A stretch of DNA of 64,000 nucleotides from Corallium rubrum (Eukaryota; Cnidaria; Anthozoa; Scleralcyonacea; Coralliidae): contig OZ036006.1 of NCBI GenBank assembly GCA_964035015.1, forward strand, positions 4,921,541 through 4,985,540, given 5' to 3'. Made by a program: the position numbers and the translations under genes. The notes beneath the pieces are model-generated. The model saw only the letters and a list, made by a program, of their open reading frames with translations. It searched no databases and was not told where the DNA came from. Positions 9,801 to 16,319 of this stretch are shown piece by piece (within the stretch, counting starts at the first letter, position 1; each line of letters begins with the position of its first letter).

Positions 9801-12800
9801 GCTGTAAGTTAATAGACCACTTTCATAATGCCATTAATTTGAATATTCTTTTATGTGCATTTTGTCACAAAAATCTTATTACGACTATTTTGGAAAGGCA
9901 ATGACACAAAAAATCAAAATTGGCTTTGTTTTTCTGTAAATATAGCGCACAGGGTATCTAATTCTTTTTTGCAGCCATAGAAAGATTTTCGTTACGTAAG
10001 AACAGCCCCTTAGTTCGCTTAGGATTTGTAGTAAGATGAATTATTATGACAATATTTATGTAATTAACAGGGCGAAATCCTTGTGAACCAAGTAAACCAA
10101 TGCTGTTATTGTCAACAAGGTGAGCACAACCTCTTTTTATGATGCGAAAAACAGTTTCTCATTGTAATGACAAATAAATTCCCAATTCAGCCAGGTGAAG
10201 AATCAGACATAGTTTAACGCTACTCTAGTACTCTGCCTTAAAAGATTTTGGAACCTAACTTAAAAAGTTTCTGTTCATGACCCAACATTTCGACACTCCG
10301 ATATCTAGTGACTGTGTCTTCGTCAAGGGTGACTGTTGTGAAGAAATATCCCATATTTGTACTCTTATTATACTCTGTACTCTGTAGCCTGTACTCTATC
10401 TATTTGTATTTGCTTTCACGATTTACTTACAGGGACTTTGGCCCAAAACTTCAGCGCCTCGTTTTCCAAAACAATAGTTAACAACCTTTTGAGATCCTTT
10501 TTGTAATGTAACATACTGCTTATTCTGAACTGTTCTTTTATAATCAATTCACTGTTCTTGTTTTGTATTAGTGACCACTACGGCACCAGTTACAACTGTG
10601 ATTCCATCAACATTAGTTTCGACCACTTTGCTTCCCACCACTGCTATTCCTACCACTACAGTTATTCCAACGACAGCTGAACAGACTTGTGTTGACAATG
10701 GGACCGTTAGAAGCGTAAGTATACTACCTTGCTTTGGTGTAAGGTGTATGTCGTAGTAGTAGTGATGGTACCCAGTGGGGATGCTCAGTAGTTCTGTGGT
10801 GATGATGGTACTCTGGTAGTAATGGTACTCTGTGATGGTACCCGGTGGTGGTGATGGTGATGGTGATGGTTCTGGTAGTGATGGTACTCGGTGGAGGTGG
10901 TGATTGTCCTGTGGTAGTGATGGTACTCGGTGGAGGTGGTGATTGTCCTGTGGTAGTGATGGGTACTCGGTGATGCTACGGGTGTTGGTGGTGGAGGTAA
11001 TTGTGCTCGGTGGTGGTGGTGGTGGTGGCGGTGGTGGTGGTGGTGGTGATGGATTCTGGTAGTGCCGCAGTGATAGTACTTTGTGGAGGTGGTAATGGCA
11101 CTGGGTTATGGTTGTCATCGCTATCCTCGTGGTGGTGGTGATTTATTTGAATTTTTTGAATTTATTAAATTTGCCACTTAACGTGTGGCAGGAGAGAGGA
11201 ACAGAACTTTCGTCCCAATTGACACCAAACTCCTATGTGTAGACAACTAAGACCTAGGTGTTGATTTTACAGAGGGAGGAAAACCGGAGAACCTGGCGAA
11301 AAACCCTCTGAGCACAGGAGAGACCAACTAAACTCTACTCACATGAGTCCCAAGCTGGCGGAGTACGAGGTTATTCCCGAACGGTCACCCATCCAAGTAC
11401 TAACCCCGTTTGACCGGGCTTAACTATTGGTGAGAGGCAGCGTCCTAACAGCACACGCCACCCATGCTCCCCTAAATAGTGATGATTATAGTAATATCAT
11501 ATAGTAATAGTGATGATTATAGTAATAATTATGGTTGACTAACTTTGCTTGTGCGTAAAAACTATATACTACTCTTTTGTGTTTCTAGGTTGGTGAAACC
11601 TGGACATCAGGACTGTGTGAGACGTGCACATGTCATGGACCTAGTCGTATTCAGTGCATCATTACGATTTGTCCTGCTTGCCCTGAGGTACGAATTGTAA
11701 CATGGGGGTGGCTGTGGTGATGTTATAGTGGTGATGGTGATGGGCGTGGTGGTGATGATGGTGGTGGTGATGATTATGGTGGTGGGGGCGGTGATGATGA
11801 TGGTGGTGGTGATGATTATGGATGGTGGTGGTGGTGGTTATGATTATGGTGGTGGGGATGGTGGGGGCTGTGGTGGTGATGATGATGGTGGTGGTGGTGG
11901 TGACGGTGGTGGTGATAATGATTATGGTGGTGGTGGTGGTGGTGGCGATGATGATGATGGTGGTGGTGTGGTGATGATGATGGTGGTGGTGATGTTGGTG
12001 GTGGTGGTGGTGGCGATGATGATGATGATGGTGGTGGTCATGGTGATGATGATGGTGGTGGTGGTGGTGATGATGATGTTGGTGGTGGTGGTGGTGATAA
12101 TGGTGCTGGTGGTGGTGGTGATTATGGTGGTGATGATTATGATTATGGTGGTGATGGTGGTGGTGGTGGTGGTGATGGTGGTGGTGATAATGATTTGGTG
12201 GTGGTGGTGGTGGTGGTGGTGGTGGTGATGATGATGATGATGATGGCGGTGGTGGTGGTGGTGGTGGTGATGATAATGGTGATGGTGGTAATGATAAATA
12301 ATACATTCAATTCTAACGTCGACATGCAGCTACACCACTAACCTCTTGTCAACATTATTATTATTTCAGGGATACGTAATGGTCGATGCTCCGGAAAAGT
12401 GCTGCAATGATTGTGGTGAGCGTCCGTTGTTTCTACGTTTGATTCAAATTTATTTGATAATTCTATTCAAAGTTTTTCTAATCGTTTAATATACCTTGTA
12501 ATCGTTGTAATATATCCAACACTCGTCAGTGTTCTACCTCTGATTTCTAAACACAGCCAAGCAGATAGAATGGGAGGCCGAATCTTTTTAACCAGCTAGG
12601 CTGCATTAGACATTGGAGGACGAACATTGACGGGTATTGAACATACATGTAGCTTCTCAGACGAATCTATATTTTCGATTTTTTTAACTTTTTTGGGATA
12701 TCAATTTTTCAAGTGTTTCGACTATTTAGTCATCCAATTGACCATTTCCCAAAAATAGTTGAAGACTGGTGACGGATTAGGAACGCTAGGGTCCAAACGA

Positions 12801-15753
12801 TCCCAAGAACACCAGCACTCAATACTCTTTACCAGTCTTCAACTCTTTTCGGTAATGGCAGTCATAGGTATTAATACCCTGCGAGTCAGAGCCCCTTTCC
12901 GACCTACGCAGGCTTCGGGGGAAAGTGGCCTCTGCCAACAAACTTGATATTTCTTTTTGAGCATGCGTGAACGGTTGCGAAGATACTATTTTGGGCCCAG
13001 GCTCTAACGCGTTACTTGCTATTTTCTAGCTTGGAATACAGGCTACTATTTTCTTGCTTACGTGTATCCATAAACTAGAACTTGTTTGACCAGTTTAAAA
13101 CCTGACTGACTCGCCCCAAACTTGGGGTGAAGATTGAGATTGTTGGCAGAGCCCACTTTCCCCCGAAACCTGCGTAGGTCGGAAAGGGGTTCTGACTCGC
13201 AAGGTAAGGTATTAATTACATTCAGTCAAAGTTTGACTGTATTGAGGTATTTAACTTTTTTTTAGTACCCATACCAAAACCAACAACAACACCACCTCCA
13301 CAATTCTGCGTTGACAACGGAACGTCTTACCAGGTAAACTATACTTGTATATATGGAGTGAATTGAACTTTATTTATAAAATTTAATTTTATAACAGACG
13401 TAATACAACGGCGTTTCTGATTGGCTGCCGTGCGTGCTCCATAACTCGATGGAGCATAGTAATGTCAAACGTAATGAGAAACTAATTTTTAATCAGCGAA
13501 ACAAATATTGTTTTCCGTTGTTTTGTGTCTGATTCTCTGTTATAAAAGAAATGGTTCATGGTTTGGCGTGCTCCATTGAGTTATGGATGCACCTGGGAAG
13601 TTGGGGAGCACTCGAAAATCTAGAGTTGTTTTCGGCTACGCACCGACCAACTCTTGCGCTTTTTTCGTGCTCTTCGAACTTTCCGCGTGCATCCATAACT
13701 CGATGGAGCACGCCAAACCATGAACCATTTCTTAAATATCAGGCATGTCTAAACTGTTCTTCCTAGAGGTCCAGTAAGGGCCATCCCTCATTGGCCCAGT
13801 GTTACTACAGGAGGAAACAGAGTAAGCTAAACTAACTTTATTTATACTGGATAACTCTATCAATCATATCTAAACTGTTATCCCTAGAGGTCCAGTGAGA
13901 ACCATCCCTCATTGGCCCAGTGTTACTACAGAAGGAAACCAGAGTAAGCTAAACTAACTTTATTTATACTGGATAACTCTATCAATCATATCTAAACTGT
14001 TATCCCTAGAGGTCCAGTGAGAACCATCTCTCATTGATCCAGTGTTACTAGAGGAGGAAACAGAGTAAACTAAACTAACTTTATTTATACTGGATAACTC
14101 TATCAATCATATCTAAACTGTTATCCCTAGAGGTCCAGTGAGAACCATCTCTCATTGATCCAGTGTTACTAGAGGAGGAAACAGAGTAAACTAAACTAAC
14201 TTTATTTATACTGGATAACCCTATCAGTCATATCTAAACTGTTCTCTCTAGAGGTCCAGTAAGGATCAGATGGCGCTTTTTTTGACACAGAAGAATTAAA
14301 GTTTGTCCAACCTCGTACCCAGGGTCTTATCTCCGCCGCTCCGCTGGGTACGAGGTTGAAGTTTATCTTGCTTGAAAGAACACTTAAAATGAGATATTTC
14401 CAACCTGGAATGTTTATTTTGAATATCAAACAAACTGAAATATCTCAAGAACGAAGCAAGGGAACCGAAAACTGCAAAAGATGTTACTTTGTCATTTTAA
14501 GTGTTCTTTCAAATAAGACAAACTTCATTTTTGTTGTTCATATAATAGTCTTCAACGATTTTTTACGCCAGATTGGAAGTTCTTGGCAGCCAAACGTTTG
14601 CTTAAACTGTACTTGTTTTACCAACGCTTTGAGGGTGTGTGTTCAACATATATGTCCGATTGGTTGTCCACAGGTAAATAGAAATTGTCTTGTTTTGTTT
14701 TCCAAGATTTTCTCGCATACAAAGTCCTCAAATCCGTTTTTTCCTCTCGATAGGGTTACGAAGAAGTTACTACTCCGGGAAAATGCTGCCATACTTGTGG
14801 TAAGTAAACACGGTTTCACCCTAAGTACAACCGGTTAACCGGGCTAGCCCGCTTTATATCTCAAATGCATGTTGTCTTAACATTTCGATTACATGGCAAG
14901 CGGGCTAGCCCAGTTTGCCGGGATCCCGGTTGTCGCAACCGGGCTAGACCGGTTGAACTCGCTTCGATACGCGTTCGTTTGCTTGACTGTGTGAATAAAT
15001 AGTGCTGAAAGGAACTGAAATAGAACATCAACGTTGTTTGTGTGTTTCGTGATCAAAGCGAAGATTTAATAAATTAATTAGTCTTCGTGAAGACGCTTTC
15101 CTGGGTTAGCTAAGACTTTAACAATCTTTTTATTAACGATGAGCTTACAAAATAAATAATAGACTAATTAGTGTAAAACTGAAGTAAAACTAACGTAAGT
15201 TTGCCCTTATTTACTTGATAATTGCGAATTTCGGCCTGAAATCATCCCGGCTTACTGGGCCAGCCCACTCCATGTAATCGTTTCGTAAACTCATCCCGGT
15301 TAACCGGGCCAGCCCGGTCCATGTAATCGCCCCCTAATTAAAAGTGTTTTCTTTTATTCAGAGCGACCGCCTCCTCCAACTGCACCGATTCCAACAACGC
15401 AGCCGCAGAAAGAATGCTTTGTGACGAGCCGACAAGCACTGGTCACCGATGTCAGCGGTTGTACTGGAAACGAAACGATAACTATGTGCGATGGAGAATG
15501 TACCTCAGATGCATATATCCCACGAGAACAAACCCCAAACCTCGTCGTCAACTGCCTGTGTTGTGAACCTTCGACGCTGAAGAAGCTCTCGACTACAATC
15601 TATTGTGCTAGTGGGGTGACCTATTCCTATAGTTACATCGCCATTGCGTCGTGTCGTTGTACCGCGTGTAGATCCCAACCTGTCGAGAAGATAAACCCAA
15701 CGTTGATAAACCTAATTAAAACTCTGAATGCTCAAGCGAAGAAGATTGGATAG
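346..15753 (+). CDS. SCO-spondin-like secreted multidomain protein, 3' part, 14 exons
   Basis: This gene is 5'-truncated by the window. I joined 14 exons by GT-AG sites, reading frame and cysteine pattern: 346-863, 3238-3670, 6200-6301, 7204-7386, 8358-8542, 9261-9353, 10071-10119, 10572-10714, 11589-11687, 12370-12415, 13266-13333, 14572-14673, 14754-14799 and 15362-15753. They give about 818 residues. Domain order is a probable F5/8 type C end, five LDLa repeats, a Thr-rich linker, VWC, Thr/Pro linker, TIL, VWC, Thr/Pro linker, VWC, short linker, VWC, Thr/Pro linker and C-terminal cystine knot. LDLa, F5/8C, TIL, VWC and CTCK modules together are typical of SCO-spondin and gel-forming mucin/VWF relatives, which are secreted and disulphide-linked into fibres or gels. 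The Thr-rich linkers suggest O-glycosylation. No thrombospondin type 1 repeats are visible, so this could be a lineage-specific mucin-like protein. One exon junction (exons 4 to 5) does not keep frame. No gene symbol is assigned. Confidence 0.8.
974..1333. repeat. 7-bp tandem repeat (TGTCTAG)n, about 51 copies
   Basis: An almost perfect heptamer array in intron 1, with one visible variant (TGTGTAG) near 1305. It runs directly into the 41-bp minisatellite, whose unit contains the related string CTAGTGTG, so the two arrays probably share an origin. Confidence 0.95.
1334..3118. repeat. 41-bp minisatellite in intron 1, about 35 copies
   Basis: The unit starts at TACACTAACCTGACCCACTA and continues with GTGTGTTTACTGCCTAGCTTA. 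Spacing between units is 41 bp (for example 2580, 2621, 2662). Two main variants, GACCCACT and GACTCACT, partly alternate, and some units carry an extra TACA. The array is split by the foldback element at 1447-1781. Confidence 0.95.
1447..1781. mobile_element. Foldback element family A, copy 1 (335 bp)
   Basis: Inverted arms of about 100 bp start at CATAGATAATGAAGTGGAAC and end at its complement. The flanks ACCTGAT (1440-1446) and ACCTGAC (1782-1788) match a 7-bp target duplication with one mismatch. It sits inside the 41-bp minisatellite and has no open reading frame, so it is non-autonomous. Confidence 0.88.
3238..3670 (+). CDS. Exon 2: end of LDLa 3, LDLa 4, LDLa 5, Thr-rich linker
   Basis: The acceptor is CTTTCTAG at 3236-3237 and the donor GTGAGT at 3671. 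The first base completes the Arg codon split by intron 1, then [15 protein letters not shown] finishes LDLa 3. LDLa 4 carries [16 protein letters not shown] and LDLa 5 [17 protein letters not shown] Thr/Ser/Pro linker follows, then CQDLNTTYK, the first cysteine of a VWC-type module. The exon ends in phase 0. Confidence 0.88.
3695..4241. mobile_element. Foldback element family A, copy 2, interrupted by a family D element
   Basis: It has the same arms as the copy at 1447-1781 and is flanked by a perfect 7-bp duplication CTTTCAA (3688-3694 and 4242-4248). Its left arm is interrupted by a palindromic family D element at about 3775-3980. Confidence 0.85.
3775..3980. mobile_element. Palindromic family D element nested in family A copy 2
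   Basis: It is a near-perfect foldback centred near 3861 with AACGTTTCGAGCGAAGGCCC in one arm and its complement in the other. The outer right end reads to TGCCTACGCAGCACA; the matching left end is missing. The target sequence ATGGTAATTAT is repeated on both sides in slightly altered form. Confidence 0.82.
4262..4737. mobile_element. Foldback/mosaic element C, left-hand copy
   Basis: It begins at CTCAAACTCATTAATAATTC. It contains an internal inverted repeat around 4403-4519 (GATATCCAAAC and GTTTGGATATC) and a repeat of its own CATGAGGAAA segment near 4540. Much of it reappears in reverse orientation at about 5673-5987. Boundaries are approximate. Confidence 0.6.
4867..5550. mobile_element. 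Foldback element family A, copy 3, inserted in B and itself interrupted by B
   Basis: It starts CATAGATAAT at 4867 and ends ATTATCTATG at 5550. A perfect 7-bp duplication GTTCTTC lies at 4860-4866 and 5551-5557. The sequence after 4876 resumes at 5243 (GAAGGGGAACTGG), the gap being filled by an inner copy of element B. Confidence 0.85.
4877..5242. mobile_element. Element B, inner intact copy (366 bp)
   Basis: Terminal inverted repeats AGGGACCTTAAGAT and ATCTTAAGGTCCCT, flanked by a 3-bp duplication AAT (4874-4876 and 5243-5245). The interior is rich in GACGACG-type motifs. No coding capacity is seen. Confidence 0.82.
5673..5987. mobile_element. Element C, right-hand copy in reverse orientation
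   Basis: It interrupts outer element B. Its right end (TTTTCCTCATGAATTATTAA) is the reverse complement of the left end of the copy at 4262, and AATCAGGAGG plus GGCGTAGTAA segments also match that copy in inverted orientation. Exact ends are uncertain. Confidence 0.6.
6200..6301 (+). CDS. Exon 3: first half of VWC module 1
   Basis: The acceptor TGTTTACAG ends at 6199 and the donor GTAAAT starts at 6302. The 34 codons encode the cysteine run [15 protein letters not shown] and SSCSQ typical of a von Willebrand factor type C repeat. Both splice phases are 0. Confidence 0.85.
6350..6815. mobile_element. Probable small DNA element with CCGGTCA end motifs, expanded by a CGTT microsatellite
   Basis: CACCGGTCA and TGACCGG lie at the left edge (6353-6371); TACCGGTCA and the perfect palindrome TGACCGGTCA (6803-6812) lie at the right. 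Inside, GCGGTGCCCTG near 6380 is complementary to CAGGGCACCGC near 6731, flanking the microsatellite. I infer a small transposon. Confidence 0.5.
6428..6706. repeat. (CGTT)n tetranucleotide microsatellite, about 70 copies
   Basis: An uninterrupted tetramer array in intron 3. The resulting open frames on both strands (repeats of FVRS and RTNE) are not genes. Confidence 0.97.
7060..7116. repeat. Cluster of three TGACCGGTCA palindromes at 20-21 bp spacing
   Basis: Perfect copies lie at 7065-7074 and 7086-7095, and a one-base variant (TGACCAGTCA) at 7106-7115. The same motif lies at 6803-6812. This could be the far end of the element starting at 6350 or a separate solo end. Confidence 0.65.
7204..7386 (+). 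CDS. Exon 4: second half of VWC module 1 and Thr/Pro linker
   Basis: The acceptor AACAG ends at 7203 and the donor GTATGC starts at 7387. It begins [15 protein letters not shown], the closing CCxxC of a VWC module, followed by about 45 residues rich in Thr, Pro and Ser. It ends in phase 0 (AAG), which does not match the start of the next recognisable exon. Confidence 0.82.
7468..7827. mobile_element. Foldback element in intron 4 (about 360 bp)
   Basis: Inverted arms of about 95 bp: TTTACTACCAAAATCAGT at the left and its near-complement ACTGACTTTGGTAGTAAA at the right. The arms also share GGTTGTCTGGAAGGCGGCC. It is non-coding. Confidence 0.85.
7854..8174. repeat. Three tandem units of a 109-113 bp hairpin-forming repeat
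   Basis: Units start at 7854, 7963 and 8076. Each unit begins with AACACTTTGAGGCCTGG (CTCAGG in the first) and ends with the near-complement CAGGCTTCAAAGTGTT, so each can fold on itself. Confidence 0.85.
8358..8542 (+). CDS. Exon 5: TIL-like cysteine module and start of VWC module 2
   Basis: The acceptor TTTTTAAG ends at 8357 and the donor GTAACG starts at 8543. In the frame set by the cysteines it reads [29 protein letters not shown] and [11 protein letters not shown], a trypsin-inhibitor-like module, then YYDGKIYK at the start of a VWC. This frame needs one base from the preceding exon. Exon 4 supplies none, so an unseen small exon or an indel is implied. Confidence 0.8.
8584..8922. mobile_element. 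Non-autonomous DNA element with repeated CACCGATTT motifs
   Basis: The ends CTACGGTTGCACACACCGAT and its near-complement form terminal repeats. At least five further copies of the ACACCGATTT or AAATCGGTGT motif occur inside in both orientations, often followed by a GTGTCGCAA or GTTGCGACAC string. A central hairpin (GCAAGTTTTTGAT and ATCAAAAACTTGC) lies near 8779-8810. Confidence 0.75.
8951..9216. mobile_element. Family D palindromic element within a short element C end
   Basis: The D element (about 8988-9203) starts TGCTGCGTAGGCAGTGTTGA and folds around 9110 through CCCTTCGTCAGAGAG and its complement. It is bounded by TCATTAATAATTCA on both sides, the same string found at the ends of element C at 4262 and 5987. 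Confidence 0.72.
9261..9353 (+). CDS. Exon 6: first half of VWC module 2
   Basis: The acceptor TTGTTTAG ends at 9260 and the donor GTAAGA starts at 9354. The 31 codons read [15 protein letters not shown] and [12 protein letters not shown]. Splice phases are 0 and 0, as in the equivalent exons 9 and 12. Confidence 0.88.
9354..10070. other. Intron 6, no recognisable element
   Basis: Unique-looking intronic sequence. I see no open frame with protein-like content and no clear inverted or tandem repeat. Confidence 0.5.
10071..10119 (+). CDS. Exon 7: second half of VWC module 2
   Basis: A 49-base exon between acceptor TTAACAG and donor GTGAGC. It reads [16 protein letters not shown], with the closing CCxC, and ends in phase 1. 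Confidence 0.83.
10120..10571. other. Intron 7, no recognisable element
   Basis: Apart from a short CATTTCGACACT and GTCTTCGTCAAGG stretch near 10286-10330, loosely like the family D arms, I see nothing identifiable. Confidence 0.4.
10572..10714 (+). CDS. Exon 8: Thr-rich linker and first cysteine of VWC module 3
   Basis: The acceptor TGTATTAG ends at 10571 and the donor GTAAGT starts at 10715. After a split Val codon it encodes about 40 residues dominated by Thr, Pro, Val and Ile, then [11 protein letters not shown]. The linker is a likely O-glycosylation site. Confidence 0.85.
10752..11150. repeat. Degenerate GGT/GAT-rich simple repeat in intron 8
   Basis: Irregular TGG and TGA triplets, including a direct duplication of a roughly 45-bp segment near 10880-10970. 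The proline/threonine-like minus-strand frame here is an artefact of composition. Confidence 0.85.
11151..11474 (-). mobile_element. 5S rRNA-derived SINE, minus strand
   Basis: On the minus strand from 11474 the sequence reads GCGCTGCCTCTC-like, then TTAAGCCCGGTC, GGGGTTAGTACTTGGATGGG and TGACC. These match the internal promoter region of 5S rRNA (intermediate element GGTTAGTAC and box C TTGGATGGGTGACC). The body after it (TTCTCCGGTTTTCCTCCCTC) is shared with the copy at 63598. The 3' end is AT-rich near 11151. It is not a functional 5S gene because the 5' third is divergent. Confidence 0.82.
11589..11687 (+). CDS. Exon 9: first half of VWC module 3
   Basis: The acceptor GTTTCTAG ends at 11588 and the donor GTACGA starts at 11688. 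The 33 codons read [15 protein letters not shown], then [11 protein letters not shown]. Phases are 0 and 0. Confidence 0.88.
11704..12297. repeat. GGT/GAT trinucleotide-type microsatellite, about 590 bp
   Basis: Runs of GGT and GAT triplets with occasional substitutions in intron 9. The His-, Met- and Gly-rich open frames on both strands reflect the triplet repeat. Confidence 0.95.
12370..12415 (+). CDS. Exon 10: second half of VWC module 3
   Basis: A 46-base exon between ATTTCAG and GTGAGC. It reads [15 protein letters not shown] and ends in phase 1, the same length and phase as exon 13. Confidence 0.85.
12754..12849. repeat. Short inverted repeat (about 95 bp) in intron 10
   Basis: AGTTGAAGACTGGT at the left pairs with ACCAGTCTTCAACT at the right. 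It could be a very small foldback element. Confidence 0.65.
12876..13205. mobile_element. Foldback element in intron 10 (about 330 bp)
   Basis: Inverted arms of about 65 bp include CTGCGAGTCAGAGCCCCTTT at the left and its near-complement at the right, with CTTTCCCCCGAAACCTGCGT also matched. TA flanks each end, and GGTATTAAT occurs just outside on both sides. Non-coding. Confidence 0.82.
13266..13333 (+). CDS. Exon 11: Pro/Thr linker and first cysteine of VWC module 4
   Basis: The acceptor TTTTTAG ends at 13265 and the donor GTAAAC starts at 13334. It encodes [13 protein letters not shown] then [10 protein letters not shown], a repeat of the CVDNGT motif in exon 8. Confidence 0.85.
13400..13735. 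mobile_element. Foldback element with GATGGAGCACGCC arms in intron 11
   Basis: An inverted repeat of about 55 bp joins 13547-13603 and 13678-13735, with shared core GGTTTGGCGTGCTCCAT and its complement. The preceding 13400-13470 contains another copy of the CATAACTCGATGGAGCA core, so the element may be larger. Confidence 0.75.
13747..14275. repeat. 121-122 bp tandem repeat, about 4.3 copies
   Basis: TCTAAACTGTT recurs at 13747, 13869, 13991, 14112 and 14233. The units share GAGGTCCAGT and TTTATACTGGATAAC and have high identity, pointing to recent expansion. Confidence 0.92.
14287..14530. mobile_element. Foldback element with a smaller hairpin inserted at its left end
   Basis: The outer arms share GAAAGAACACTTAAAATGA (14369 on) and its complement (14491 on). 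The left end AAGTTTGTC is separated from its continuation AAGTTTATC by a 60-bp hairpin with arms CAACCTCGTACCCAG and CTGGGTACGAGGTTG (about 14299-14358). That pattern suggests insertion with target duplication. Confidence 0.65.
14572..14673 (+). CDS. Exon 12: first half of VWC module 4
   Basis: The acceptor TTACGCCAG ends at 14571 and the donor GTAAAT starts at 14674. The 34 codons read [15 protein letters not shown], then [14 protein letters not shown]. Phases are 0 and 0. Confidence 0.88.
14754..14799 (+). CDS. Exon 13: second half of VWC module 4
   Basis: A 46-base exon after an 80-bp intron, acceptor TCGATAG and donor GTAAGT. It reads [15 protein letters not shown] and ends in phase 1. 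Confidence 0.87.
14829..15340. mobile_element. Element with repeated GGGCTAGCCCG and CATGTAATCG motifs in intron 13
   Basis: CCGGTTAACCGGGC, CGGGCTAGCCC and GATTACATGG strings occur near the left end in one orientation. CCCGGTTAACCGGGCCAGCC and CCATGTAATCG occur twice near the right end in the other. This looks like a non-autonomous element with several subterminal repeats. Confidence 0.68.
15362..15753 (+). CDS. Exon 14: Thr/Pro linker and C-terminal cystine knot domain, stop codon
   Basis: The acceptor TTTATTCAG ends at 15361; the reading frame stops with TAG at 15751-15753. After a Pro/Thr linker, a cystine knot of the mucin/VWF/SCO-spondin C-terminal type can be followed: [44 protein letters not shown] and [10 protein letters not shown]. 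Such domains dimerise secreted proteins by disulphide bonds. A basic tail of about 30 residues ending AQAKKIG follows. Confidence 0.9.
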
Positions 15754-16029
15754 TTAAGACTTTAATTTTTATTTAAATTGAACATGAAATATTGGTATGC
15801 TGGCGTACCGTGTTGGACTATATTTGTTAATAGTTGTTAGAGAATATTTAGAATTAAAAAAATTAAGGCCTTTTGCGTCGTTTGAAAACATGAAGGCAAA
15901 ATGGTAGAAAGGGGAGGGCAAAAAAGTAAATAAAACATAGCGTGAAAAGGTATTTGGGTAGTAGGGAAAAAAATAAACTAAAAAAAGGGGGTTAAAAAAA
16001 TTAGGCTGCATTTGTGATAAATATTGATA
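15754..16029. other. 3' untranslated/flanking region of the secreted-protein gene
   Basis: AT-rich. The only canonical polyadenylation hexamer I find close by is AATAAA at 15929-15934, about 175 bases after the stop. Whether it is used is unknown. Confidence 0.4.
15929..15934 (+). terminator. Candidate polyadenylation signal AATAAA
   Basis: A canonical hexamer downstream of the stop codon at 15753 and upstream of the satellite. It is supported only by motif and position. Confidence 0.3.
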
Positions 16030-16319
16030 TTCCAGCCATATTTCAAAAGTTGGAAAAAATGTTAAATTTTCGACATTTTTATCAACTTTAAATAAAGGCG
16101 AAAGTCCACTTCAAAAGAGTCCACGTTTTTTTAGAGATTCTGTAGCAAAGAGAAGGCTCTATATTTGTTCCAAATATTCATATTTCAACCCTAATTCAAA
16201 CGTTCGAAAAATCGACAAAATCGGTCAAAAAGTAAAGGCTAACCCCTTTACTTTTTTTTCCCGGATTTTTTTCAAAAAATCGAAAAAATTTTTTACCCAA
16301 AATACAGACTTCTCCTTTT

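Noticed and set aside
11330..11460. Functional 5S rRNA gene
   Set aside because: Only the promoter-like and 3' portions resemble 5S rRNA, and the region continues into a SINE body shared with another copy.
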